Source of the DNA: Bacillota bacterium
GTDB taxonomy: Bacteria; Bacillota; Clostridia; Oscillospirales; Oscillospiraceae
Direction of reading: 5' to 3'
Assembly: GCA_023402075.1 (NCBI GenBank)
Contig: JAEXCS010000032.1
Span: 1 to 41,774, forward strand
Length of the DNA: 41,774 nt
Shown: positions 6,871 through 14,810 of the stretch, in pieces
Layout: every line of letters begins with the position of its first letter
Position numbering within the stretch: position 1 is the stretch's first letter
Program-made: the position numbers and the translations under genes
The notes under the pieces: model-generated
The model's input: the letters and a program-made list of their open reading frames with translations, nothing else
The model's database searches: none
What the model was told of the DNA's origin: nothing

Positions 6871-7265
6871 TGTGGCTGCTGCCCTTTTTTTGCGGGTTGG
6901 GCGCCAGCATTCTCTCTGCCTGGGGCGTAGGTGGCGGAACGCTGCTGCTGCTGGTAATGACGCTGTTTCTAGGCGTAGACCAACGGACGGCGCAGGGCAT
7001 TAATCTGCTGTTCTTTTTGCCCACGGCTGCCGCCGCGCTGGTGTTCCATTGGAAAAACGGATTTCTGGATAAGCCCACGCTAAAGCGTTCCGTCCCATGG
7101 GCGGTCGTTTTTGCGCTTGGGGGCGCCTGGGCCGCCACAGCGGTGGATGTAGCGCTGCTGCGCAAGCCATTTGGAATTTATCTGCTGATTTCCGGCATTT
7201 CCATGCTGTGGCCCTCAAAAAAGAACTCCGAATCGCCGGAAGGCGAGTCGGAAAAAGATGCCTAG
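6870..7265 (+). CDS. TauE/SafE family half-transporter, second half
   Basis: 131 residues. The opening GLGASILSAWGVGGGTLLLL and the later GVDQRTAQGINLLFFLP are typical of the second half of TauE/SafE proteins. Four hydrophobic segments lie at about 2-28, 41-61, 75-93 and 98-116, followed by a charged tail rich in Ser, Glu and Lys. ATG 6870 overlaps the preceding stop (TGATG). With the first half it should form a complete eight-helix exporter. A frameshift that split one gene is possible, but each half has its own sensible start and end, and separate half-genes are the simpler reading. Confidence 0.8.
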   Translation: MWLLPFFCGLGASILSAWGVGGGTLLLLVMTLFLGVDQRTAQGINLLFFLPTAAAALVFHWKNGFLDKPTLKRSVPWAVVFALGGAWAATAVDVALLRKPFGIYLLISGISMLWPSKKNSESPEGESEKDA

Positions 7266-7335
7266 GCAGATCTAAAGATATTTTTACCGAAGCAATTTCC
7301 AGCGCATTAAAAAATTAAGTACACGGTAAATATAA

Positions 7336-7374
7336 GAAGCGGAAGAAAACGCCTGCTGCGTTTTCTTCCGCTTC
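7336..7374. terminator. Bidirectional terminator between convergent genes
   Basis: A 17-bp perfect inverted repeat (7336-7352 with 7358-7374, arm GAAGCGGAAGAAAACGC) with a five-base loop lies between the TauE/SafE second half (plus) and the TetR gene (minus). The T-rich 3' arm and flanking AT-rich sequence would serve both directions. Confidence 0.8.
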
Positions 7375-7403
7375 TGCGCTATTTTCTGACGTTCCCTCCG
7401 TTT

Positions 7404-7997
7404 TTAATCAGCCGAGTCTGCAAGAATTCCCATTGCCGCACCATTAACCAGACGGTCCGCCTGCCGGACCAAGTCCTCTCTTGGCAGAACCATGTCCTGA
7501 TCGAACCATGTTTTAATCAGGCCGATCAACCCATACCCAATAAAGCTGATTAAAAAATCCATCTGAGACGAAGATGCCGCGTGAAACTTTGCCCGCACAA
7601 GGCTGACGCCATTACGGTGAATCAGCTCCTGCAATCTGTCGGTAAAATTACTGGTGGAATTATTGGCAAACAGCGCCTCAAATTCCGGGCGATGCTTCAC
7701 AATGTAATCCAGAATCGGCTGAAACACCGGGCGCAGAGAGCCGCCCGCTTCAAATTCCGCCACATGCTCATCGATTAGAAGCTGCGCCTCTGCCAGCATG
7801 TCCGTTTCCACGCTTTGAAGCAGAGCGGTGGTATCCGGATAGTGAAGATAAAACGTGCCCCGGTTCATGTCCGCCCGCTCCGTTACATCCCGCACGGAGA
7901 TGGCGGAAAACTTTTTTTCCAGCATCAGCTCCAGCAGTCCCCTTTTCAGCAGCTTTTGAGAGCGGCGCGACCGCCGATCCTCTCCTTTTTCCGCCAT
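7404..7997 (-). CDS. TetR/AcrR family transcriptional repressor
   Basis: 197 residues. The N-terminal helix-turn-helix is clear: FSAISVRDVTERADMNRGTF followed by YLHYPDTTALL, at about residues 26-60. The C-terminal ligand and dimer domain is variable. Start ATG at 7997 (minus) is preceded by AAAGGGGT; the frame is open further upstream but lacks family similarity there. It is divergent from the secreted-protein/MMPL unit and is the likely local repressor of that unit and of itself. The inferred TSS is about 150 bases upstream, giving a rather long leader that contains short hairpins (TTTTGGC/GCCAAAA at 8080-8096; GCCGC/GCGGC at 8140-8151). The ligand is unknown. Confidence 0.9.
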   Translation of the reverse strand: MAEKGEDRRSRRSQKLLKRGLLELMLEKKFSAISVRDVTERADMNRGTFYLHYPDTTALLQSVETDMLAEAQLLIDEHVAEFEAGGSLRPVFQPILDYIVKHRPEFEALFANNSTSNFTDRLQELIHRNGVSLVRAKFHAASSSQMDFLISFIGYGLIGLIKTWFDQDMVLPREDLVRQADRLVNGAAMGILADSAD

Positions 7998-8152
7998 GTT
8001 GATACCCCTTTCACATAAAAGTGAATCCGCAGCCCGTTTCTCCCAAAATATTTCCGCAGGCCCAAGCCGCCGCAAACCCTTTTGGCAGAGCCAAAAATCC
8101 GGTCGCCTTTTGCACAAAATAAACAGAGATTCAAATAAGGCCGCTTGCGGCT

Positions 8153-8181
8153 ATTATAATTCAGCTTTGTCTAAAAATCAA
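8153..8181 (-). promoter_or_regulatory. Promoter of the tetR-like gene
   Basis: On the minus strand TTGATT (8176-8181) and TATAAT (8153-8158) are 17 bases apart, a good sigma-70-type promoter. Its -35 element is part of the left arm of the inverted repeat at 8176-8211. Confidence 0.65.
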
Positions 8182-8211
8182 CAAAAATATTTTAATGAAA
8201 AATTGTTGATT
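8176..8211. promoter_or_regulatory. Inverted repeat in the divergent promoter region
   Basis: AATCAACAA (8176-8184) and TTGTTGATT (8203-8211) form a nine-base inverted repeat with an 18-base AT-rich centre, overlapping the tetR -35. Tetramer or dimer-pair binding by the TetR protein is possible. The 328-bp gap 7998-8325 otherwise holds only the two promoters, another palindrome and the tetR leader. Confidence 0.4.
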
Positions 8212-8228
8212 ATTTTTGTCTGAAGCTA

Positions 8229-8257
8229 TTGCTTTTTAAGGTGGACCATACTATAAT
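8229..8257 (+). promoter_or_regulatory. Promoter of the secreted protein-MMPL unit
   Basis: TTGCTT (8229-8234), a 17-base spacer and a perfect TATAAT (8252-8257). The expected start point is near 8264, just before the palindrome at 8278-8293. Confidence 0.7.
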
Positions 8258-8277
8258 TCTCTCTGGCATTAAATTAA

Positions 8278-8293
8278 CATTAATTGATTAATG
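8278..8293. promoter_or_regulatory. Candidate TetR operator
   Basis: CATTAATTGATTAATG is a 16-bp palindrome with a two-base centre. It lies 20 bases downstream of the -10 and before the ribosome-binding site, a usual position and size for a TetR-family operator. Inferred from position and symmetry only. Confidence 0.5.
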
Positions 8294-8325
8294 AACATGT
8301 GTATATAATTGAGAGGAGCATTTTT

Positions 8326-10620
8326 ATGGTTTACAAACCCCCTTTTCGCGCCGTCCGGCTCACACGCGCGCTTGCTTTGACGCTGGCGGTGGCGCTTCCG
8401 GTCACGCTGATCCCGGTGGGCGCGGCAGAAAAGATTGGCGACGGCGTGGCCCCCATCTATGACGAAGCATATTACGCCACGCTGGATTACTACGGCAACC
8501 TGACAGAGGGCAGCGTGGTGAAAAGCTATGCGCTCAACGGTGCCACAGCCCTGACAGATTACGGCGTCTACGACGAGGTGGTAAACCTGACCGACGGCAC
8601 CATTCCTGCCGAAAAAGACGATACCACCACCTTTGATTTCAGCAAGGAAACCGCACCCGCTCACTTTTATTTTGAGGGAAAGACGGCCGCACCCTTTGCC
8701 GCCCTGCCCTGGACCATTACCCTGTCCTACACGCTCAATGGCGTTCCCACGAAGGCGGAGGATTTGGCAGGGAAAACAGGTGTGGTAAACATCAATCTGG
8801 ACATTCTCCCCAACGAAAACGCCAGCGACTACGCAAAAAACAATTATACATTGGAGGCTATGGCCTTATTTAATCAGGACGATATTCTTTCCCTGAAAGC
8901 GAAGGGCGCACAGGTTCAGCTGGTGGGCAATCTGCGCACGGTGCTGTTTTTGGCCCTGCCGGGAGAGGAGCAGCATTTTACCATTGAGGTTGGTTCCGAC
9001 GACTTCTCCTTTGGCGGCATGACGTTTATGATGCTTCCTGCCACGCTGGCGCAGCTGGACCAGATTGCAAAGCTGAGCGACCGCAAGGACGAGCTGGAAG
9101 ACGATTACGAAAAGCTCAACCACAGTCTGGACACCACGCTGGATGCCCTGAACAGCATGACCGGCAGTCTTAATTCCAGCGCCAAGGGGCTTGACGCGCT
9201 AAACAAGGCCCGGGGCACCATTTCCGCTGGAAAGGGCGCTATCTACGACGGAATCGACACCTCCAAGTTGGACATGGAAAGCATCGCCGCTTTGCTGGAC
9301 CCGGTGGCGGAGCAGGTGCAAGCCGCCAGCAAAACCCTGACGGACTCCAAGGCCATTGTCCAGACGATGAGCGACACGGTCGTATCGCTGAAAACCGAGC
9401 TGTCCCAGACCAAAAATGCGCTCAATAATCTGGAGGACGACAGCAAGGATCTCAAAGACCTGGCCACCGATATGGAAAATCTCAAGGGAAGCCTCTGGAG
9501 TCTGCGCAACGCGCTGAATGACATTGACGACATCAGCACCGGTACGCCGTCCACCATGCAAACGCTTGCAGATAATTTATATAATGCTTATGCAGCGACG
9601 GATTTAACTGCATTTATAAAATGCATGCTGATCGCAAACGGAACGGATGCCGATACCGCTTCAGCACAGGCAGACCAATTGGCAGCGTTGACCGCATATC
9701 CCAGCGATCCGGGCAATGGACTCACCGCTGCCTGGACTCAGGCCAAAACCTTGGAGGGGCTATATAATGCAAAGAGCAGTATGAGTTTTAAGGCTTTTTG
9801 TGTGCAGGTTTTAAAAGGTCAGGGAGTTTCCGACGATGATGCAGAAACGCAGGCAACTCTGCTGGATGAAATTCATTCCATTTCGGGCAGCATCGGCGAC
9901 GCGACCTCCAGCGTCAACGGCACGTTGAGCAAAATCAAAACTCCCACCGCTAACTTAGTGGACGGATTGGCCTCCATCTGCGATGAAATGAACGCGCTGT
10001 ACAATCTTCTGGGCGACGCGCAGGATCTGGCCCACATCGGGCAGACCGCCGCAGACAAGGCGGACACCCTCCTCGGCAAGGTGGGCGAGCTGCAAACACT
10101 TTTGAGTACTTACGAACCAAAAGCGCAGGAAAGCCTTAAAACGCTGGAAGATTTAAGCGTTACTGCGGCCAGCTCCATCCGCAACGCGCAAAAGCTGATT
10201 TCGGACACGGAAGCGCTTGCCCGCACCTCCGGCCAGCAATTGGACGACGGCACCAAGCAGACGCTGGAGGGCCTGGCCGCCTCCCTGCGCCGGACCGCCG
10301 CCGCCCTTGCCACCAGCAAGGACATCAAATCCGCCAAGAGCAATCTGGACAGCATTATTACAGACACATGGAACGAGCACACGGGCGATGTGGATAACCT
10401 GCTGAACATGGACAGCACCGCCCCCGCCCAGTCGCTGACCTCCGGGCAGAACCCCGCTCCCCAGAGCATTCAGGTGCTGATCCGCTCTCAGGAAATTAAG
10501 GTGCCTGATGAAGAGGAAGAAGAGATCGCACCCGCAGCCGCCGACAAGGGCAGCTTTGGAAGCCGCGTGGGCCAGATGTTCCATGATTTTTGGTCCTCAA
10601 TCACCGGGATTTTCCACTGA
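8326..10620 (+). CDS. Large secreted helical protein, probable partner of the MMPL exporter
   Basis: 764 residues; no named family is recognised with certainty. An N-terminal signal peptide ends near VGAA (about residues 12-32). A globular part to about 260 is followed by long Ala/Leu/Asp/Lys-rich stretches with heptad character (LDQIAKLSDRKDELEDDYEK and many similar), suggesting extended coiled coils as in YhgE/Pip-like proteins. Residues about 416-520 form an AT-richer insert with two diverged repeats (see repeat entry). The C-terminus is acidic then amphipathic, without a clear membrane helix. ATG 8326 has GAGAGGAG just upstream; an in-frame ATG at 8284 precedes that site and is rejected. 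The MMPL gene follows after 35 bases, so both are probably expressed together under the divergent TetR regulator. Confidence 0.75.
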   Translation: MVYKPPFRAVRLTRALALTLAVALPVTLIPVGAAEKIGDGVAPIYDEAYYATLDYYGNLTEGSVVKSYALNGATALTDYGVYDEVVNLTDGTIPAEKDDTTTFDFSKETAPAHFYFEGKTAAPFAALPWTITLSYTLNGVPTKAEDLAGKTGVVNINLDILPNENASDYAKNNYTLEAMALFNQDDILSLKAKGAQVQLVGNLRTVLFLALPGEEQHFTIEVGSDDFSFGGMTFMMLPATLAQLDQIAKLSDRKDELEDDYEKLNHSLDTTLDALNSMTGSLNSSAKGLDALNKARGTISAGKGAIYDGIDTSKLDMESIAALLDPVAEQVQAASKTLTDSKAIVQTMSDTVVSLKTELSQTKNALNNLEDDSKDLKDLATDMENLKGSLWSLRNALNDIDDISTGTPSTMQTLADNLYNAYAATDLTAFIKCMLIANGTDADTASAQADQLAALTAYPSDPGNGLTAAWTQAKTLEGLYNAKSSMSFKAFCVQVLKGQGVSDDDAETQATLLDEIHSISGSIGDATSSVNGTLSKIKTPTANLVDGLASICDEMNALYNLLGDAQDLAHIGQTAADKADTLLGKVGELQTLLSTYEPKAQESLKTLEDLSVTAASSIRNAQKLISDTEALARTSGQQLDDGTKQTLEGLAASLRRTAAALATSKDIKSAKSNLDSIITDTWNEHTGDVDNLLNMDSTAPAQSLTSGQNPAPQSIQVLIRSQEIKVPDEEEEEIAPAAADKGSFGSRVGQMFHDFWSSITGIFH
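9571..9873 (+). repeat. Two diverged protein-level repeats in the secreted protein
   Basis: Segments starting LYNAYAATDLTAF (residue 418) and LYNAKSSMSFKAF (residue 479) align without gaps over 38 residues with 13 identities, including the shared pattern LYNA...AF....L...G...D.A..QA...L. The two are 61 residues apart. The DNA here is visibly AT-richer than both flanks, which suggests insertion or relaxed selection inside a coiled-coil region. Confidence 0.55.
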
Positions 10621-10655
10621 GGAACCGCCGGTATGAAAGAAGAAGGTGACTTCCT

Positions 10656-13079
10656 GTGATTGAAAAAATTGCACACGGGCTGACACGCAGGCCCAAGCTG
10701 GTGGCACTCATCGCCGTATTACTGCTGATTCCGTCCGCAATCGGGTTTGCGGCCACCCGCGTCAACTATGATATTCTGTCCTACCTGCCCCAAAGCTCCG
10801 AGTCCTCTCAGGGGGAAAAGCTGCTGGAGGAGCCGTTTAAAATGGCCGCCACCAGTATGCTGATCGTGGAGGATATGCCCGCCGGATACAGCAGCCGACT
10901 GATTCAGGCAATCCGGGATGTCCCCGGCGTCAGCAACGCCATCTGGGTCAGCAGTATGGTGGGCATCCAGATTCCCACCGACTTCATCCCCGCCAATCTC
11001 AGAGACATGTTTTTCTCCGGCGACGCCACGATGATGGTGATTCAGTACGACCACCCCGGCGCCTCCGACGAGACGATGGAAGCCATCGATCAGGTGCGGG
11101 CGGTATGCAACGAAAAGTGCTTTCTGGCGGGCTTCTCCGTGGTCATTAAGGATACCCGGGACCTGATGGACAGCGAGCTTCCGCTTTTCGTGGGGCTTGC
11201 GGTTGTTCTGGCACTGGCGGCAATGTCGGTTACACTGGAATCCACGGTGCTTCCCTTTATATTTCTTGCCAGCATCGGCTTTGCAGTGATTTACAACTTT
11301 GGCTCCAACATTTTTCTTGGCCAGATTTCCTATCTTACAAAGGCCATTGCCGCCGTATTGCAGTTGGGCGTTACCATGGACTACTCCATCTTCCTTTACC
11401 ATCGCTACGAGGAAGAGCGCAGGAATTACGAAGACCCGCGCGACGCAATGGCAAAGGCCATTGTCTCCGCATTTACTTCTCTTTCCGGCAGCAGCCTGAC
11501 CACCATTGCGGGCTTTCTGGCCCTGTGCTTTATGCGCCTGACGCTGGGCCGGGACATTGGCATTGTGATGGCAAAGGGCGTCCTTCTGGGCATTGCCACG
11601 GTCATTTTGGTTCTGCCGTCTCTGGTGCTGCTGTTTGATAAGCAGATCGACCAGCACAAGCATAAAGCCCTGATTCCCAGCTTTGACAAAATTAACGTCC
11701 GCATTCTCAAGCACCGCTGGGTTTTTGTGGGGCTGACTCTTCTGCTGTTTTTACCGGCCATCTACGCGCAGAATCACGCGGGCATCTATTACAAGCTGGA
11801 TGAATCCCTGCCGCAGGACCTTCCCTCCATCGTAGCCAACGAAAAACTGAAAAGTGACTTTGACATGGGCACGTCTCACTTTGTGCTTTTACGGGACGAC
11901 ATCTCCGCAACAGACATGAATCAACTGGAAAACGACCTTGAAGACCTGCCCGGCATTACCTCGGTGCTGTCCTATCACTCCCTGCTGGGTGTAGGGATTC
12001 CGGAGTTTTTTGTGCCGGAGGAGGTACGCACCATGCTGAAGCAGGACGGTTGGCAGATGTTGATGGTAAACTCCAAATATGCCACCGCGTCTGATGAGGT
12101 ATCCAACCAGTTGGATGGGATGCGGGGATTTCTCAAGCAATACGACTCCGGCGCTCTGATTACCGGCGAGGCAGCCATGACCAACGACCTGATTGAAACC
12201 TCTTCCGTGGACTTCAAAATCACGAACTACATCTCCATGGCCGCCATCTTTTTCATTGTTCTGTTCGTATTTCAATCCCTCACCATTCCGGTGGTGCTGG
12301 TGGGCACCATCGAGCTTGCCATCTTCATCAATCAGGGCGTGCCTTATTTTACCGGGTCGGAAATTCCTTTCATCGCCCCCACCATCATCGGCTGTGTGCA
12401 GCTGGGGGCCACGGTGGACTATGCCATTTTGATGACCACACGCTTTCAGGAGGAGCTGCGCACAGGAAAAAGCCGGGACGAGGCCATCCACATTGCCGCC
12501 ACCTCCTCCGATCCTGCAATCATCACCAGCTCTCTGGTCCTCTTCTGCGCAACACTGGGCGTGTCCTTCGTCTCCAGCATCGACCTGATCGGGTCCATCT
12601 GCATAATGCTGGCCCGGGGCGCGCTGATTTCGGCGGCGGTCAGTATTTTTATTATGCCTTCCATTCTCAGTGTGTGCGAGCCGGTATTTAACAAAACCAG
12701 CCGCTACTGGAGGACCATCCCGCCGGTAAAACCCTCCCGCATTGCAAAGGCGCTGCAAGCTGCCAGTGAAAGACTTCCCGTTGGAAAGAAAGCGGCCGTC
12801 AGCGGCAGCGAGCCCTCGCTGCCGGAAACCAAACGCCTTTCCGGCAAATTGTCTTCCTCTCATCTTGCGTCTGAAAAGCGCGTTCCTAAGAAGCAGAAGG
12901 ATTTCTCTGGCAAAGCATCTGAGAAAAAAGAGCATTCTGCCGTGTTTAAGCGTTCTCCTTTCCGCCGGAAAGCAAAGACCCCCACCGATTCCAGCAGCAA
13001 TCCGGTTCCCGAAGGCACGCCCCGGGAACCCTCGGATGCAAAAAACCCGGAAGAAAAAGAGCTTGCTAAAACCCATTGA
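10656..13079 (+). CDS. MMPL/RND-superfamily exporter
   Basis: 807 residues. It has the two-repeat RND plan: a first membrane helix (about 15-33), an external domain, a helix bundle with GVTMDYSIFLYHRYEEER, then a second external domain and bundle with GATVDYAILMTTRFQEEL. The two DY pairs lie in the predicted proton-relay helices, as in MMPL proteins. Members export lipids, hydrophobic compounds or wall precursors. The start is GTG 10656 with AGAAGG upstream. The last 118 or so residues form a Lys/Ser/Pro-rich cytoplasmic tail not typical of the core family. It is the second gene of the TetR-controlled unit and ends before a strong terminator. Cargo is unknown. Confidence 0.9.
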   Translation: MIEKIAHGLTRRPKLVALIAVLLLIPSAIGFAATRVNYDILSYLPQSSESSQGEKLLEEPFKMAATSMLIVEDMPAGYSSRLIQAIRDVPGVSNAIWVSSMVGIQIPTDFIPANLRDMFFSGDATMMVIQYDHPGASDETMEAIDQVRAVCNEKCFLAGFSVVIKDTRDLMDSELPLFVGLAVVLALAAMSVTLESTVLPFIFLASIGFAVIYNFGSNIFLGQISYLTKAIAAVLQLGVTMDYSIFLYHRYEEERRNYEDPRDAMAKAIVSAFTSLSGSSLTTIAGFLALCFMRLTLGRDIGIVMAKGVLLGIATVILVLPSLVLLFDKQIDQHKHKALIPSFDKINVRILKHRWVFVGLTLLLFLPAIYAQNHAGIYYKLDESLPQDLPSIVANEKLKSDFDMGTSHFVLLRDDISATDMNQLENDLEDLPGITSVLSYHSLLGVGIPEFFVPEEVRTMLKQDGWQMLMVNSKYATASDEVSNQLDGMRGFLKQYDSGALITGEAAMTNDLIETSSVDFKITNYISMAAIFFIVLFVFQSLTIPVVLVGTIELAIFINQGVPYFTGSEIPFIAPTIIGCVQLGATVDYAILMTTRFQEELRTGKSRDEAIHIAATSSDPAIITSSLVLFCATLGVSFVSSIDLIGSICIMLARGALISAAVSIFIMPSILSVCEPVFNKTSRYWRTIPPVKPSRIAKALQAASERLPVGKKAAVSGSEPSLPETKRLSGKLSSSHLASEKRVPKKQKDFSGKASEKKEHSAVFKRSPFRRKAKTPTDSSSNPVPEGTPREPSDAKNPEEKELAKTH

Positions 13080-13118
13080 ATTGCATCCTGCGCCTTTTCA
13101 CCATAGCAAAATTAAACT

Positions 13119-13158
13119 GTCCCCCTCCTGCGCTTACCGCGCAGGAGGGGGACTTTTT
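13119..13158 (+). terminator. Rho-independent terminator of the MMPL unit
   Basis: A 15-bp perfect stem (GTCCCCCTCCTGCGC at 13119-13133 with 13139-13153) and a five-base loop, then TTTTT (13154-13158). In the 335-bp gap 13080-13414 I see only this, the next terminator and about 145 bases without a supported feature. Confidence 0.9.
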
Positions 13159-13301
13159 AGTAAACAATGTCCTGTAAAAAACCCAATATTGCCGCGTTTT
13201 CTTCCGTTCTCCATGTATCGACGTGTCTTGGTTTACCGGCGGAGTTTCTCTGTCTCGTGATGTATCTCGGCAGTCATCCAGCGCGGGTCTCTCGTGCGGG
13301 C

Positions 13302-13340
13302 AATAAAAAGGGGCGGACAGTTTTAACTGTCCGCCCCTTT
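13302..13340 (-). terminator. Terminator of the regulator-kinase-htrA unit
   Basis: AAAGGGGCGGACAGTT (13307-13322) pairs perfectly with 13325-13340. On the minus strand the stem is followed by a run of five T (complement of 13305-13309), giving a canonical terminator 75 bases after the htrA stop. It may also stop plus-strand read-through. Confidence 0.85.
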
Positions 13341-13414
13341 GCAGGAATCGATATCCGGTTTCCGTTTTCTCTCACGAACTGCCGCACAATTTACTTTCCG
13401 GTTTTATTGCGGCT

Positions 13415-14800
13415 TCAATCGGCGGGCAGCTCTTCAAATGCTTCGTCCAGATGGAGGACCACCTCCAAATACTCCCCGTCCCGCCAAAGCTTCATGGGCA
13501 AGTCGTCACCGATGCGAAACTGACGGCGGATGTTCAGCAGCATATGCCGTTCGGTCACGGCCTGCCCACCCGCGGAGACAATTACATCCCCGGCCTTCAC
13601 CCCCGCCCTGTCGGCGGCGGAGTCAATGCTCACATCCTGTACCTCCACGCCCTGCGTTCCATCGGGCAGTACCTTAGGCATGTCTAGGATGGTGACGCCC
13701 AGCCGCGGCTCGGGAAGAACCTGCCCGCTCTCCAGAATGTCATTCACCATTTTCTGCACCGACCGCATGGGCAAAGCAAAGCCCAGCCCCTCCACGTTTG
13801 AGGAAAAGGACATCATTTTGATGGTGTTTACGCCCACCACCTGTCCAAACACGTTGATGAGGGGGCCGCCGGAGTTGCCTTCATTTAAAGCCGCGTTGGT
13901 CTGAATCAGCGTCATGGTGCGGCCCGAAACGTCCACATCCCGATTGATGGCGGAGACAATGCCGTCCGTCAGTGTTCCCCGCAGCTCAACGCCCAAAGGA
14001 TTTCCGATGGCATATACCGTGTCGCCCACTGTCAGCGCATCGGAATCACCCATCTCGGCGGCAGGCAGACCCGTGGCCTCCAGCTTTAAAACCGCCACAT
14101 CGTTTCCGCTGTCACCGCCCACATAGAGGGCCTCATAGGTCCTGCCGGAAGAAAGCGTTACGCTGCAATCGTGGCTTCCCGCCACCACATGATAGTTGGT
14201 GAGAACATACCCGTCCTCCCGAAAAATCATGCCGGTTCCTACGGAAGCGCCCCGGTCCAGCTGCGCAATCACCGTCACCACCGCCGGATTCACCTTGCGG
14301 TAGATTTCCTGAATACTCAGCGCGCCGCTTGATGAACCAGCCAGCTCCATCACAGCACCCTGGCCATAGGGATAGGTTCCAATGGAAACCTCTTCCTGAT
14401 CCCAATCCTCGTTTTGCAGGTATTCTTCTCCCGGAGAAGAGGGCCTGAAGTAAAAAAATCCGCCATTTAAGAAAAATGCGCCCACAGCCAATCCCCCGGC
14501 AAGGGCAAGGCAAACAAGAAAAATCCACAGTCCCCTTCTTCCCCGTGTCCGCCTCTGAGAAACCGCGGGGGCAGAAGCCGGCGCGGCAGCAGAGAGTATG
14601 TTCACAGGAAGCGGCTGCTCCGCCCGGCCCGGAAGCCTTCGCGGCTGGACATAAACCTCCACCACCTCCTGTGGCCGGGGCAGGGGCGGATAATATTCCA
14701 CCACCTCGCGGGGGTCCGCCCCGTCGGTTGCGGGTCCGGCCCCGTCGGGTGCGGACTCCTGCTGTCCAAGGGGCTGCGTTTTTAAAAACTGGTCGTTCAT
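13415..14800 (-). CDS. degP: Membrane-anchored HtrA/DegP-family serine protease with PDZ domain
   Basis: 461 residues. A proline-rich cytoplasmic stretch of about 90 residues is followed by one membrane helix (about 90-112), a trypsin-like domain and a PDZ domain (about 365-450). The catalytic triad is visible: His204 in LTNYHVV, Asp234 in SGNDVAVLKL and Ser310 in NEGNSGGPL. Such HtrA proteins degrade or refold damaged exported proteins at the outer face of the membrane. The start at 14800 lies 10 bases after the kinase stop and its GAGGCG ribosome-binding site abuts the kinase end, so it is co-translated with the two-component system. This linkage suggests an envelope-stress response. Confidence 0.93.
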   Translation of the reverse strand: MNDQFLKTQPLGQQESAPDGAGPATDGADPREVVEYYPPLPRPQEVVEVYVQPRRLPGRAEQPLPVNILSAAAPASAPAVSQRRTRGRRGLWIFLVCLALAGGLAVGAFFLNGGFFYFRPSSPGEEYLQNEDWDQEEVSIGTYPYGQGAVMELAGSSSGALSIQEIYRKVNPAVVTVIAQLDRGASVGTGMIFREDGYVLTNYHVVAGSHDCSVTLSSGRTYEALYVGGDSGNDVAVLKLEATGLPAAEMGDSDALTVGDTVYAIGNPLGVELRGTLTDGIVSAINRDVDVSGRTMTLIQTNAALNEGNSGGPLINVFGQVVGVNTIKMMSFSSNVEGLGFALPMRSVQKMVNDILESGQVLPEPRLGVTILDMPKVLPDGTQGVEVQDVSIDSAADRAGVKAGDVIVSAGGQAVTERHMLLNIRRQFRIGDDLPMKLWRDGEYLEVVLHLDEAFEELPAD

Positions 14801-14810
14801 CTGCGCCTCG

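Noticed and set aside
6520..7265. TauE/SafE gene broken by a frameshift
   Set aside because: Each half has a complete four-helix repeat, a normal start and a coupled TGATG junction, so two genes are more likely; not fully excluded without reads.
10719..13076. Two minus-strand open frames over the MMPL gene
   Set aside because: Both are antisense to a clear MMPL protein, with no start signals or motifs.
13159..13301. Small plus-strand frame beginning at 13167 in the gap between two terminators
   Set aside because: No ribosome-binding site, no recognisable protein, and it runs on into the htrA antisense strand.
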